Below, piece after piece: positions 1 to 11,999 of a stretch of DNA of 64,000 bases; within the stretch, counting starts at the first letter, position 1, and each line of letters starts with the position of its first letter. The translations under genes were made by a program, and so were the position numbers. This DNA comes from Sciurus carolinensis (Eukaryota; Chordata; Mammalia; Rodentia; Sciuridae), in the NCBI RefSeq assembly GCF_902686445.1, contig NC_062220.1:111462643-111526642 (forward strand), in the 5' to 3' direction. The notes under the pieces are model-generated. The model saw only the letters and a program-made list of their open reading frames with translations, was not told where the DNA came from and did no database searches.

Positions 1-690
1 AAAGAGGGCATCTATGTCTAGTTCCAGTTTTTAGAGAGAGTGCTTTTAGTTTTTCTCTATTTAGAATGATGTTGGTCATGGACTTAGCATAGATAACCTT
101 TACAATGACGAGGTATGTTCCTACTATCCCTAGTTTTTCTAGTGTTTTGAGCTTGAAGGGGTGCTGTATTGTTTGAAGCACTTTTCAGCATCTATTGAAA
201 TAATCATGATTCCTAACTTTAAGTCTATTGATGTGATCAATTACATTTACTGATTTTTGGATGTTGAACCAACCCTGCATCCCTGGGATGAACCCCACTT
301 GATCATTGTGCACTATCTTTTTAATATGGTTTTGTATGTGATTTGACAGAATCGTGTTAAAGGATATTGGTCTAAAGTTTTCTTTCCATGATGCATCTTT
401 GTCTGGTTTTGGTATCAGGGTGATCTAGCTTCCTAGAATGAGTTTGGAAGGGTTCCCTCCTTTTCTATTTCATGGAATATTTTGAGAAGTATTGGTATTA
501 GTTCTTTTTTGAAGGTGTTATAGAAATCAGCTGAGAATCCATCTGGTCCTGGACGTTTCTTTGTTAGTAGGCTTTTGATAGCTTCTTCTATTTCATTGCT
601 TAAAATTGATCTGTTTAAATTGTGTATGTCCTCCTGGTTCAGTTTGGGAGGATCATATATCTCTAAATATTTCATTGTATGTATTCACTA
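1..690 (-). mobile_element. L1 ORF2 fragment, reverse-transcriptase region (antisense)
   Basis: On the minus strand this encodes part of the L1 ORF2 reverse transcriptase. A 243-base open stretch (433-675) reads through a KKRPGPDGFSADFYN block, the recognisable conserved start of the L1 RT domain. The DNA is closely related to 50590-51275 in this window, which lies in a longer antisense L1. The element runs off the left edge, so its 3' end lies outside the window. Stops and frame changes show it is dead. It ends near 690, where an older L1 segment begins in an order not collinear with a single L1. Confidence 0.85.
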
Positions 691-1150
691 TGTTTAGTTC
701 ATTCATATATGCATTAATGGACCTTTGGGCTGTTTCTACCTTTTGGCTATCATGAATTATGCTATTATGAACATGTGTGCCCGTGTTTCTTTTCTAAGTT
801 TTCAATTCTTTTGGGTTGAATTAAGCCTAGCTGAGGACTCTATGACAAATCTGTTTAATTTTTGAGAGAGCAATACTGTTTCACACAGTGGCTGAACAAT
901 TTTATGTTTCCATTTAGATGTACACAAAGTTCACATCCTCAATTCAATTTGTTATTTCCATCCATCCTAGGGGATTTGAATGAATCTCCCATCATGTTTT
1001 TGATTTTCATTTCTCTAATGCTACTAATGTTAAGAATTTTTACATGTGCTGTTAGCCATTTGCTTGCCTTCTTTGGAGAAGTATCTACTCAAGTCTTCTG
1101 CCCACTATTTAAAATTAAATTCTTTTTTCTTTTGTTCTTCTCAGGTATAC
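690..1150 (-). mobile_element. Old L1 fragment, ORF2 C-terminal part (antisense)
   Basis: Phrases typical of the 3' part of mammalian L1 ORF2 read in antisense are visible. They include a block around 875-940 corresponding to 'cacagtggctg...' and a 'ttctttggagaag' block near 1070-1085. Divergence is high and no frame is open. It sits next to the RT-region fragment on its left, but collinear order is broken, so this is a separate older insertion or a rearranged copy. Confidence 0.6.
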
Positions 1151-1699
1151 AACCTAGCTTGAAATGCATACAAAATATCAGTTCCTATATAAATCAGCCC
1201 CCTTTTATATTTTTATGTTCTTATATATATCATGTGTCTGTTATAAATATTGATAGGAATTTATCTTTTAAATAACAAAGAAAATAAGAAGGGAAGTAAC
1301 AGATTTCTTTAATGTTGTCATTTTTGATATGTATAGTTGATTACTCTATGATCCCTAATGGAGACCAAAATCCATCCATGGGAATGCTCAATTCTCTTGT
1401 ATAAAATAATGAAGTACTTGAAACCGATGAACATCCTCTGGTTAAATTTAAATTGTCACTAGACTACTTATGCTACTTAATACAATGTAAATATTATGTA
1501 ATCAGTTGCTCTGATGAGTTGTTAAGGGGAAAATATCTCTGGGTGTTGAGTATGGGTGCAGCCATTGTACATAGATCCTATTAGCAATAACCTCATGTTT
1601 AATTGGGTGAATCCACAGAAGAACAATCTATACATACCCAAGACCAATGGTACTATCTTATATATATAGTTATGCAGTTGCCTTTACCAGACATTTTAT
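1151..1699. other. Unrecognised AT-rich sequence
   Basis: I see no gene, RNA or clear repeat here. The reading frames present are short and not supported by any recognisable motif. Confidence 0.4.
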
Positions 1700-2690
1700 T
1701 TCTTTCCATGGCTTCAGTCTAGTATCTAGTGTCACTTCACTTCAGTCTGTGAGAACTCCCTTTAACTTTTCTTATACTGGCAACAAATTTGTTCTGTCTT
1801 TATCTGGGAATGTCTTAATTTCTTCATTTTTAAAGTAATTTTTGGCTGGATACAGAGTTCTAGGGTGATAGCATTTTTAAAATAACCCTTTAAATACTAC
1901 CCTTCTACCTTCTTCACTCCATGACTTTTTAAAGAGAAATAGATCATTAATTTTATTGAGATTCCCTTTTACATAAAAAAGTCATTTTTTCCTTTGCTTC
2001 TTTCAAAATATTCTTTGTATTATACACTTTGAGTAGTGTGTCTCTGTGTGAATTTCTTTGACATCATCATACTTGGAGTTTGTTGAACTACTTAGATGTA
2101 ACATTCACATAATTGAGAGAACATCCATCTAATTTGGAAAGCATTTTTCCACTGTTTCTTCAAATATTCTTTCTCTCTCTTCCTCTTTTTTCTCCACAAT
2201 GCTCTGGTAATGCACATGTTCCCTGTCCTACAAATTGCTTAGGCTCTGTCTATTTTTCTTCATTACTTTACCTGCTCCTTATACTGGATCTTCATAATTA
2301 TTTAGTGTTTGAGCTTAATGATTTACAATTCTGCCTGCACATATGTGTAGTTGTATTACTCCAGTGAATTTTTTAATGTACTTACTAGATTTTTCAACTC
2401 CATAATTTCTATTTGATTCAATCGTATCACTTCCATCTCTTTATTTTTAGTGTCATCATGTTCTTATATCATCTTGCTGATTTCTTTCAGTTCTTTATTC
2501 ATGCTTTCCTTTAACTCTTTGATCATATTGAAGACAGTTGTTTTGAAATTGTAACTAATAAATTCTTTAGTCATTCTGAGACATTTCCTGCAACTTGCAT
2601 TTTTTCTTTCAATGGACTGTGCTTTCTGATTTCTTTTATGACTTTTGTATTTATTATTGTTAAAAACCAAGTATTTGAATAAAATAACAT
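1700..2690 (-). mobile_element. Old L1 5'-region fragment (antisense)
   Basis: Read in antisense, the block order matches the 5' part of old mammalian L1 (L1M-type). A 'tatctgggaatgtcttaatttc' stretch near 1800 is followed by 'ggctggatacagagttc' near 1840. Blocks around 2020-2130 and 2160-2240, and the 'gaagacagttgttttgaaa' stretch near 2530, follow in the expected order. The same region of L1 recurs in sense at 62590-64000. No open frame survives. Confidence 0.65.
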
Positions 2691-3479
2691 TTCTAAATAT
2701 TGGTCAAACAAAAATTCTGCATAGCCTTGTCCTGTTTGGACTGAAACTGAATTACTTCTTTGACATATATAGTAACATATTTTCTATCATATTTGGCAGC
2801 AATTGGTAAAACAAATCAATTTTTTTCTCTTGAACATACTTATATTTATTGTCTGTCACTATATTTTATCATTTTTTTTACCTTCTGATCATTCTTTTCA
2901 GTATTTTTTCCAGATGTTGTTTCAATAATCTTTTATTATTGAAAGTTTTCTATGTTTTAATACCAGTTCTCTTCATTTCTCACTGCAGTGTATTATATGG
3001 TTTTCTCAAGCATTTTTATGACTTTAATTAATACATATAGATACATATAATTGCTTGGTTTCTTTTTCTTTTTTCTTTTTTTTTTTTACTGATACAAATG
3101 TTTCATTTTATTTCTACTTAATATCTTAGGCATTTCAACCAAATATTTCCAAATTTTAACACATATTTTTCTACCTAAAACAATTATTTTCACTCTTCTT
3201 TTTCTTTAAATACCAAATCTAGTCTACTCTGTTGCTCAAGTTAGGATCCTGTAAAGAATCATTTAGGTTTATCTATGCTTCATCTTTTCATTTTTTTAAT
3301 TATGAATAAATCTTGTCATTTCTGCTTTTAACATAATCTTGATTTCACACACTTCTTTTACTGTTTTCATTGTTACAACCATATCCAATGTATGACCTAT
3401 TCTCAGTGTAATAATATACATCTTCCTAATTAGCTTCATAATTTCACTCTTCTTTAAACTATAAAATGTTCCAAAGAAT
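2691..3479. other. Unrecognised AT-rich and pyrimidine-rich sequence
   Basis: T-rich runs around 3060-3090 are the only notable structure. No gene or confident repeat is seen, although the stretch lies between two L1 pieces and may be decayed L1. Confidence 0.35.
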
Positions 3480-3725
3480 AAGAAATCTTTCTAAAATAAA
3501 AAGAGGAGACTACAACATATCTGCTCAAAATTTATGTGTAGTTTCCCAAAGCAAAAGATAAGAGAGGGAATAGAAAATACAAAAATAACAAACAGAAGAC
3601 AAAAAACAAAGTGGCAGGATTAAATATTAATACAGTAATAATTGCATTAAATAAAAATGATCAAAACACAACCAATAAAGGCAGAGTTCCAGAAGGAATT
3701 TTATAAATTACCTGGAAACAATTGT
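3480..3725 (+). mobile_element. Old L1 fragment (sense), ORF1/ORF2 junction-like region
   Basis: The A-rich sense strand contains an 'acaaacagaagacaaaaaac' stretch and, near 3625-3675, a block resembling the old L1 region that recounts poly-Asn/Lys codons before the ORF2 endonuclease. Divergence is strong, so the assignment rests on similarity in order and composition only. Confidence 0.4.
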
Positions 3726-4079
3726 CTATAAGAAACTCAATTTTGTAAAAAAATAATCCTGGAACTATTAGATAAGAATATACAAAACAGGAACATTGGA
3801 AACTTCTTCCTATAAAACAATCTAATTCAAGGTGCATTATAGTCTTAAAGATAGGAGAGTCAAAATTATAAGAATTTTGGATGACAACATGTAAAATAAA
3901 ATTTTAGTGAATTCAGGTATTACTTAAAGCACAAACAGTATAAAATGATAAATTTTATTTCAACATGATTTAAAATTTTAATTCTTAATTGAAAAGCAGC
4001 CATTGAGAAAAAGAAAAACAAGTGGTATATTCAGAGTGTATATTCCACACATACCTGTATACACAAATACACAGTGATT

Positions 4080-5140
4080 TAAAATACAGATGGGGAAACT
4101 TGAACAAAGAATTTGTCCCAAAATATGCAAAGAACTGTTACAACTTAATTATAAGAAATAAACAATCTCTTACAAATGGACATAAACCTGAGGGATAATT
4201 CACAAGACATTTTCTATAGAAATTTTCAATAGAAACATGAAAAAGTACTTAAACTAATGACTTATTAGAAATGAAAACCACAAGGATCTACCACTACAAA
4301 GCTACTGAATTGGCTAAAATTTGGAATTATGAGAGATGAAAATTTCATAAGATTGTGGTGCCAGGTCTGGGGTTGTGGCTCAATGGTAGAGCACTTGCCT
4401 AGCACATGTGAGGCACTGGGTTTGATCCTCGGCACCACATAAAAATAAATTAAATTAAATAAAGGTATCATGTCCATTTACAACTAAAAATATTAAAAGA
4501 AAAAAAAAAAGATGTGGTGCCAAATGACTCTCTCATGCATTATTGATGGGTCTACAAAATGAGATAATCAATTTGTAGAAGTGTTTGAGAGTTCCTACTA
4601 CTGATAAAGATTAACCATACAACTAAATAATATACTTTCTAAGAGTTCTCCTCCTTGATATCTAACATGAATTAAATCATATAAAAACAAAAATACTTAT
4701 AAACAAAAATATTCATAGTATTTTTATTCATAGCAGCAACAACAGCCAAACACTGGACACAACCTAAATGTTGGCTAGGAAGAGAATATAATCCAAATGT
4801 GATATATTCTTGTAGTGTATTATAATTACCATGAGCAAACAAATAAAAAAACAAACAAACATTGGTACACACAATATTAGATCTGTTTTCAAAAGCTTTG
4901 GTGGTAGAGAAAGCTAGACACAAAAGTTTCTACTTCATGATTCCATTTATATGAAATCCACTGAATGGCAAACCCAATCTTGTGGCATTCAATATCAGAA
5001 CAATGAGCAAGGAGTATTAATTAGAGTAGGCCATGAGGAGTTTTCAAGTGTTTTATCTTCTATACCTTGATTTTTTATATGGTGTTTACATGGTTGTACA
5101 CATTTATTAAAATTCATCATTATTAGGCACGTAAGTTCTA
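4080..5140 (+). mobile_element. Old L1 3' end (sense), interrupted by an ID SINE
   Basis: The sense strand shows the ORF2 C-terminal region around 4250-4330. The 3' UTR follows after the SINE. Its recognisable blocks include 'ttcatagcagcaacaacagc' near 4730, 'ccaaacactggacacaac' near 4747, 'gattccatttatatgaaat' near 4940 and a final block near 5090-5120. The element is continuous across the SINE at 4364-4510, so the L1 was present first. No frame is intact. Confidence 0.7.
4364..4510 (+). mobile_element. ID SINE, squirrel-type with long AT-rich tail
   Basis: The tRNA-Ala-derived head carries an A-box-like 'tggctcaatgg' and a B-box-like 'ggtttgatcct', the internal RNA polymerase III promoter elements. 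It ends at 'ggcaccacat' and continues into an AT-rich tail and an A-run. The target-site duplication is nearly perfect: gattgtggtgcca (4351-4363) and gatgtggtgcca (4511-4522). The tail is the form I associate with sciurid genomes. The element lies inside an older L1 3' end. Confidence 0.9.
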
Positions 5141-7989
5141 TGTAGTTGATAATAGATAAATGTTAAGGGTAATTTTCTATGACACATCATGAAGTTTGAA
5201 AATAGGCAGCCTGAATTTGACATTTATCAAATGACCGTCTCTCTCCTTAGCATCCTTCATATGGACTTCCACTGTTAAGGTTGCCTAATAATCAATTAAT
5301 GGTTAATGGAGCATCAGAAATAATTGTCCCTTTTGTGTTAGGACTACAGAGTACAGAGGAAGGTCAAGGTGACAACTTTCCAAGTATAAGCACAGGTTTA
5401 AGATTTGGGTATACATTTCAACCAATAACTATCACTTACATGTCATTGGACAGTTATCCACAAGTAAGCTGAGCAAATACAATTTTAAAAATCTAAGCAC
5501 AATGCCACTCCCAACAGGATAGAAGTTCTGTTGTTAAGAAGAAAGTGATAAATGGATGCGGGAAAGCAAATACTAGTCTCTACCATAGTCTCTCCATTGA
5601 GGCTTATAAACTTTCAGAAGTTCCTGAAAAGCACAGTTTATATATAATACCTTTCAACCATCTCTAAAGATAATTAAATCCTAAGCCTCATCTGGTTATT
5701 GCATTCATCTTTGAGAAACAGCACAAATGTATGATGATAAAAAGACTTCTGTAAATCAAATACTGCTCCAAAATAAATAAATAAATAAAAAGTCTATTAA
5801 TTTAAAAAAAACTTCACCATATACAGTTGAAGATCTTCACATTTTGTAAATTTTACCATTTATCTACTCTATACAGTAGTTGAAAATAAAACATATGAAC
5901 ACTGTAATAATTCATCATATGAACAGTTATAATTGGATAACTGTCCAATGACAATTTCCCTTGGAAATTGGAGAAGTGAAAAGTTCACATTGGTCACTGG
6001 CTCATAGAAAGTATCACCCTCTGGGAAGAAACAGTAAGCTTCATTTGTTAATCCTTTTATTGATTCTGATTTACATTTGAGCAAAACCAATGAATTGGTG
6101 AAGAACAGTATGGACAGGACAGATGGTGTTCTGTGTCTTTTGCTCTAGGAGCAAGTTTTTTTTGTTTGTTTCTTTGTTTTTCTTTCCTTCTCTAAAATAT
6201 TAGGTTCCCTTTCTTGAATAAACCCATGACCTCACCTGCTCTCCAAGTAAGAATATGGTGATTGTTATTCCCCATTCTTTATTCTACCTCATTCAGCTCT
6301 GCCCTTGCTGGACATCCTTACTGAAAAGTCGATATTGGACTTATTTCTATTTAAGTTACACCTTTGCTTTAGTCCTTTATTTTGAACATCCTCTAATTTG
6401 CATTCAATATTTCTTTTATTGACCCAATTAATAATTAGTTTAATGGAACTTATAAAGCAATGACCCTCATTTTAAAGAATTAGTATTTTTGAAACATTCA
6501 AAATAATTTTCATGAGTTCAAATTTCCTCCTGGACTCAGATAAAAATCAATCACTATTTAATAGGATTCACTTCATGTCTTTGATGGGGGCTTTATTTCC
6601 TAAATTCACAAAAGTTAAATTTTTAAAAATATTTTATTTTATATTAGATTCCAAGAGAAAACAAAAAGTTGTTGTTGTTGTGTTTTTTCCATTGTGTTAA
6701 TCTTAAATAGAATACTTGAAAGATCCTTAGCACTACTTAAACTTTTGGATGGACAGGCTTTCTATCTTAATAATATCAGATCACTAACATATCTGAAGCA
6801 TGTCCATAGCAAATGTACCCTAACTGTGCCATGCCTGTGGTAATGGCAGCACATCAAGTAGGCATTAGGAAAACTGTTTTGAAATGTATTCAGTGAAATA
6901 TTTTAAAGTACCTTATTTCCTCAAGAAATCTTGAGTAAAACAAATCCCAGTGAGAATTTCTTGGCTTACTCTATTAAGGCTATTAATAACTCTAGACTCC
7001 AGGACAGAGTTGCCTCATGGCTACAATAAGAGTGATTGTAGAAGTACGGATTCCCATTGACATCTGGTTGTCCCAATTTTCCTAGTTTTATAGGAGTGAA
7101 TAATTGAAGGAAATTTACAGTAGCTGCATGTCTCTCAATGATACACCTTATAACCATTTCCATGAACCTACTCCTCTTCCACAATTTCAATTTACTAAAG
7201 TCTTTTATTGAAGAAAATTTCTTACTCTAACACTTTAATGCTTTTTTACAAAAGTTCACCCACTATCCTATCAAACTATTCAGTTTAAATAATGTATAAG
7301 TTCAGTTTCTCTCTAAGCAACCAGAAAATTTCTATCTCCTCCAAATTAAAAAAAGAATTCAAAATTTTATATGAAATTTTGAGTTGCACATTTGTATTTC
7401 CAGATGAAATGGAATTTTAATCAATAATATTCATGGATTTTTGAAAGAAGGAATGTGAAATTTTCACAGCAGAAGAATGTGAACAGGGTAGGTATGAACA
7501 GAGCCATTTTTCCCTATACCAAGGGAGAGGTCAGCTGCTAATTCACACTATATTCAGGGGTTGAATTAATTCGTTTTTATTTCATAGAAGTAAAAAGGGT
7601 ATGGCTTAAAGAAGTTCTTGACAGGGTCAAGAATAGTAGCAGCATTGCTCCAAATAGCTCTATTTACTGATACAGTAAAAATGTTTCCGTAGCAAAGAAT
7701 TAGACATTAAAGCTTAAGAAGATACTCTGGAACAAACGTCAAATCACTTGCTTCATATTCCAAGACATTTACCACATCCTTCCACGCCTGGTTCAAAGTT
7801 CTGTATAAGCTTTCAGTTGCTAGGTCAAAAGTTGTTAGGACCTTTAGAGGATATGAAAAGTGGAAATAATACTGAAGTAAAAATCAAGTCTAAGAGAAAT
7901 GATTTAATATGCTTTCTTTTTAACTATGTTTTATTTTGCCCTATAGACTTATATTTGGAGACTGTGGAGAATAAAGGTTAATAATTGTC
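5141..7989. other. Unrecognised intergenic sequence
   Basis: No gene-like or confidently classified repeat sequence is seen. A short AAAT repeat lies at 5770-5790 and a GTT run at about 6668-6682. Reading frames are all below 80 codons and lack motifs. Confidence 0.4.
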
Positions 7990-8062
7990 TAGATTTAGTT
8001 CCTATCTGGCTACTTACAGTTTTGCAATCATAGACAAACTACTTAATCTACTTTTACATTGT
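7990..8062 (+). mobile_element. Possible MIR SINE fragment
   Basis: The stretch 'ctggctacttacagttttgc' followed by 'caaactacttaatctac' resembles the core-to-3' part of MIR, which in consensus runs through a 'cttactagctgtgtgacc' block and a 'gttacttaacctct' block. The match is short and diverged, so unrelated sequence remains possible. Confidence 0.35.
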
Positions 8063-9081
8063 GGGGTTCTCTTTTAATGTCCAATCTCTCTCCTTTCAAG
8101 TGCAGGAGAAAAGCAAACTTTTACTTTCCAAAATACAGTTCTCTCTGTTTTTCATTTCTCTATCTTATGGTACCAGAAAGACACCACTGGGAGGTACAAT
8201 CTGCCATGATCCTTGAATATCCCTTTGCATTCTTGTTCAGTGTCCCGATCTTTATCTAGATCACTCCCCAAGATTGTGTTTTTGCTGAGCAAACTTGAAG
8301 GATTAGGTAACAAAGAGAAAGTTGATTTCACTCACATACCTATGCTCCAAGCACTGTGTTTCCTGTGCATAATAAATTGGTTGTCTCTGACTCAAGAATT
8401 TTGTGTCTCCATGGAACTTATGTATGGCAGACTATCTTATTAGCTTTTAGGCAGAGTAAAATTCCACGTTCTCATACCCTTCACAATTGTTGTAAATCAC
8501 ACCTTATAGTGGTAAATACTTTAAAAAAAAGAAAAAAACAGGGAGGAAACCTCTTTAATTGACAGAAGATAAACAATTTGAAAGAGGGGTTTCATAAGAG
8601 CACATTGCATGACCTAGAAAAGTATGATTGGTCAAAACAGAGACTTTGAGATGTGCAAAGAAGAAGGATGTAAAGTGGGAAGATGTAAAGGCATGAGAAC
8701 TTAGGTTTCTGCCTGGACTAACTTCATGCAAACTCTGCAAGTCTCCAAATCCACATATTTAAAGACAGATTTTAAAAGTTTTTGCGTGATGACCCATGGC
8801 AGGTTATTGCCTTTGGCTAATGCAAAACCCTTTAAGGCAAAACAGTGAAAAGAGTGAGGAACATTCTTTAATCAGCAATATGCCCTAACAAATAAAAAGT
8901 TGACAAAGCCTACAGGTTTGCACCTATGATGATGTGATAGGCTTTAAAATGTTTTATTTCAAAGATACAGATTTAGCAACTTAAAAAAATTTGTAGAAAA
9001 AGAAATAAGCATCTTCTGCAAATCTATTTAATATCCTGACTACGAACTGTTTACAAACTGATAAATGTAATCTATGATAAT
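8063..9081. other. Unrecognised intergenic sequence
   Basis: Nothing supported is seen. An A-rich run occurs at 8522-8540. Several overlapping short open frames around 8059-8562 show no recognisable motif. Confidence 0.4.
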
Positions 9082-9517
9082 TGTTATGGTTTAGACATGA
9101 GGTGTCCCCCAAAAGCTCAAGTGTGGGACAATGCAAGAAAGTTTACAGGTGAAATAATTGGGCTATGAGAACCTTAATTCAATCAGTGCATTAATCCCTA
9201 ATAGGATTAACTGTGTGACAACTGTAGGCAGGTAGGGTGTGGTTGGAGGAGGTGAGTTCCTGGGGGTGTGCCTTTGGGGTATATGTTTTGTATTTGTTAA
9301 GCAGAGTTCTCTCTGCTTCCTAGTGGCATATTCTCAGCTACTTTCCTCTGCCACATTATTCCACCATGATATTCTGCTTCATCTCTGACCTGAAGCAATA
9401 GTGTTGGTCATTTAAAGACTGAGACCTCTGAAACCCTGAGCAACAAATAAACTTTCCTCTTCTAAAATTGTTTTGTCAAGTCTTTTGGTCATAGCAGTGA
9501 AAAATATAATTAAAATA
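9082..9517 (+). mobile_element. Solo LTR, MaLR-like family copy 1
   Basis: It begins with TGTTATGGTTTAGA and contains the family's 'gtgtcccccaaaagctca' block near the start. A polyadenylation signal 'aataaac' lies about 70 bases before the end, and the end is a decayed 'ctgactaaaaca' motif. It aligns along its full length with the LTRs at 16121, 45792 and 49774 and, in reverse, with those at 13709 and 21977. No internal retroviral sequence flanks it, so it is a solo LTR. I see no clear target duplication. Confidence 0.75.
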
Positions 9518-9999
9518 GTATTGAATGGAATAAATATGGTTAGACTAGTACAAAGAATATATCACAGCAGAAGATAAATGAATACAAGTGTTTCAAGTCT
9601 TATAAAATTAGAAGACAAACTTTACTTCCAAATTAACATGAGTAGAATAGAAACATTGATTAAGTTTTCACATATGGTAGACTGTGGTAAGTCAATGGCA
9701 GGTATACTGTCACTCATACAAGTAAGGACAGCTGGATAAATTATGAAAATCATAGTTTAAAGGTGTCTGAACTTCAGCATATGTTAAAGAAGGAAAGAAT
9801 ATTTCATAACTGAACTAATCTTTTGTAGCTATCTCCAGAGATGTTTACCAAGGCAGGGAAAGGCTATTTTCTGAGAATTTAGGTAGGTGTAAGCCAATAG
9901 ATGTTACTGGAAGACATGGAGGTGATGTAGTAAGATGGCAGGTATCAATTCGATTAATTAAGTTAATATCTAAAATTTATATAAGTGCAAAGAATGCCA
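9518..9999. other. Unrecognised intergenic sequence
   Basis: I see no gene or repeat that I can name in this stretch. Confidence 0.4.
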
Positions 10000-10530
10000 A
10001 GCTCTAAACATAAAATAAGAGAATTCTGAATAAACCATGGTTCAAAATAATAAATTAAAATATAAGATAAAATATATTTGCAATTAAATGGTAATTCAAA
10101 CATATGAAAACTTATAGAACCACAAAAGTAGCAATCAGAGCACATATGTATTTGAAGAGGAATTACGACAACATTAAAAAAAATCAATAATCTAAACATC
10201 TATTTTAAGAAGGTAAGAGAATAACATATCAAACCTAAAAATTAAAGTAAATTAGGTAAAGAAAATAAATAATTAATATAAAAAATATTTGCATAAGAAC
10301 AAATGTTAAACACAAAAATATCAATAAGTGAGAAGTTTGCCTTTTAAGAGAATTGGTCAAATTGATAGACCTGGAGCTAAATTTCTTAAGAAGAAAACAT
10401 TTAAAAAACATATACTACTCTATCATGAATGTGAAAGAGGAAGTCACAACTGATTTTGCTATTTTAAGGAAGCAATAAGGTAATTAACATGCTAAAAAGG
10501 ATGACTTTTTTAAAATGCAAATTCAAAGCA
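10000..10530 (+). mobile_element. Probable old L1 ORF2 fragment (sense)
   Basis: Around 10340-10520 the sense strand resembles the ORF2 segment between the endonuclease and RT domains: 'ttggtcaaattgatagacct', then 'actactctatcatgaatgtg' and 'gaaagaggaagtcac'. It is A-rich with no open frame. Confidence 0.45.
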
Positions 10531-10639
10531 TGACAAAAATAAGATTCATAATTTATCGTCAGTAAATAAAATTTATTTCAGTTTTAAAAGACTTCTCCCA
10601 AACAAACCTATAACTCATATCTTTTCTATAAAACTTAGT

Positions 10640-11358
10640 TTCTGTATGGAGAAAGCAGAAATCTTCATTTTGTGTGGAACAAATTCTCACTTATGTCTAT
10701 CATCCAACTGGATGGGAACATGTACACTGGTGCTAACCACAAATATGAGATACAGCCTCTAACAATCAATCTCTAATAATAACTTTAATAACAAACAGTA
10801 CAATCAAATGGGCTATACAGCTAATTCCTCTCCTATTAGGATCAGAAATGACTGCTCTAGTTGGCACGGGGATGGAGGTGGAGTGCTAACCACATCCCTC
10901 TCCTATTTTCAGAGTTTGTTTACCTCTGATAGCCTAGAGGAAATAGTGAAAAGCATAATTTGCCCTTCAAAATCAGATAAATTCATTAGCAGTAGTCACT
11001 CTCTAAAACAAAAGGGGACATATGTGTTAATTGCTAAGAGAGAGGGATTATGTCTCTTCCAGGAGGAAGAATGCTACTTTTATGAAAACCAATCTGGATT
11101 GTTATGAATCCAGCAAAGAAATTACCAGACTGCACCTTTCAAATTCAACAGAAATTGTCAGAATCATGGGTATCATGGTCAAGATTGTGGAACTGGATGT
11201 CTTGTTTACTACCTTTGGCAGGACACCTTTTGATGTTTCTTCTGGCTTTGTTGTTTGGATCCTGCCTGTTAAACCTATTAACAAAGCTTTCCTCGTCTCA
11301 TCTAGAGGTTATCAAACTCCAGCCAGTACTACAGCAAGGCTACAAACTAATTCTATAA
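10640..11358 (+). pseudogene. Decayed ERV envelope (env) remnant, gammaretrovirus-like (class I ERV)
   Basis: Pieces of an env gene, from the SU C-terminus through the TM subunit, lie in correct order but in changing frames. From 10649 the first frame shows a C-rich segment with a NWMGTC motif, ending at a stop at 10760-10762. A second frame (10812-10889) reads a hydrophobic, fusion-peptide-like LIPLLLGSEMTALVGTG. The first frame resumes with a SLEEI segment and a C-X6-C motif at 11051-11074, in which the expected second Cys of CX6CC is Tyr. After a stop at 11105-11107, a third frame (to 11358) carries W-rich membrane-proximal sequence and a long hydrophobic membrane anchor with a short cytoplasmic tail. 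At least three frame changes and several stops make it non-functional. In a living virus env would mediate entry. I see no gag or pol nearby. An LTR-like sequence follows at once. Confidence 0.75.
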
Positions 11359-11366
11359 TGGGGAGG

Positions 11367-11701
11367 TGAAGTTCAGTAGGAGGTCTTTAGGTTAACTGGG
11401 GACATACCCTCAAAAGGTACTTTTCCTGGTATCCTCCACAATGTTCTTTAAAGGAAATGCCTGATTCTGTCCCAACCCAGCTCTCTGGCTTCCAGTGTGG
11501 AAATGTAATTACTTGCTCCCACATGTGTTCCCCACCACTCAATTTTCCATGATGTGACTCAGCTTTGAGGATTCACCATAACTGAGTCACTGCAAATGCC
11601 ATGAAATTGAACTTCCAAAGCTATGAACTAAATAAACCTCTTTTCTTCATAAGTAGCCTGCCTCAGCAATCTATTATAGTGATAAAACACTGGCTGATAC
11701 A
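11367..11701 (+). mobile_element. Divergent MaLR-like LTR directly after env remnant
   Basis: It starts with TG after a purine-rich 'aatggggagg' that could be a decayed polypurine tract. It contains a 'gtaggaggtctttagg' block, carries 'aataaacctcttttcttc' as the polyadenylation region, and ends in 'ctggctgataca'. The 3' half resembles MaLR LTRs. MaLR elements normally lack env, so it is unclear whether this LTR belongs to the same provirus as the env remnant or arrived separately. The 5' boundary is uncertain. Confidence 0.55.
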
Positions 11702-11861
11702 GTGCATTAGAGCCAAACTAAAATTTACTATGACAACTATGGGATGGATATAGTATGACAATAGTTTGGAAGACACAATATTATAGAGTTCTTCCAAAAT
11801 GATTATACTGCCAGTATAATTCCCAAGCAAAATTCTTGAAGGAATATGAGTGGGACTGCAT

Positions 11862-11902
11862 GGTGTGTGAATGTGTGTATGTGTGTGTGTATGTGTGTGT
11901 GG
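11862..11902. repeat. Imperfect GT microsatellite
   Basis: A run of GT dinucleotides interrupted by AT and AA is visible on the plus strand. The antisense open frame crossing it is only an effect of the repeat. Confidence 0.85.
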
Positions 11903-11999
11903 TGGGGCAAATATTCTAAAACTGTGGAAATGCAAAGAATAAAAAAGTCAATGCAATCTTGAAAAAGCTATGTTTTTGTAAACAAATTGTGCACAAAAA

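Noticed and set aside
11031..11369. 112-codon plus-strand frame as a separate gene
   Set aside because: It overlaps the env remnant in another register; the recognisable env features lie in the other two frames.
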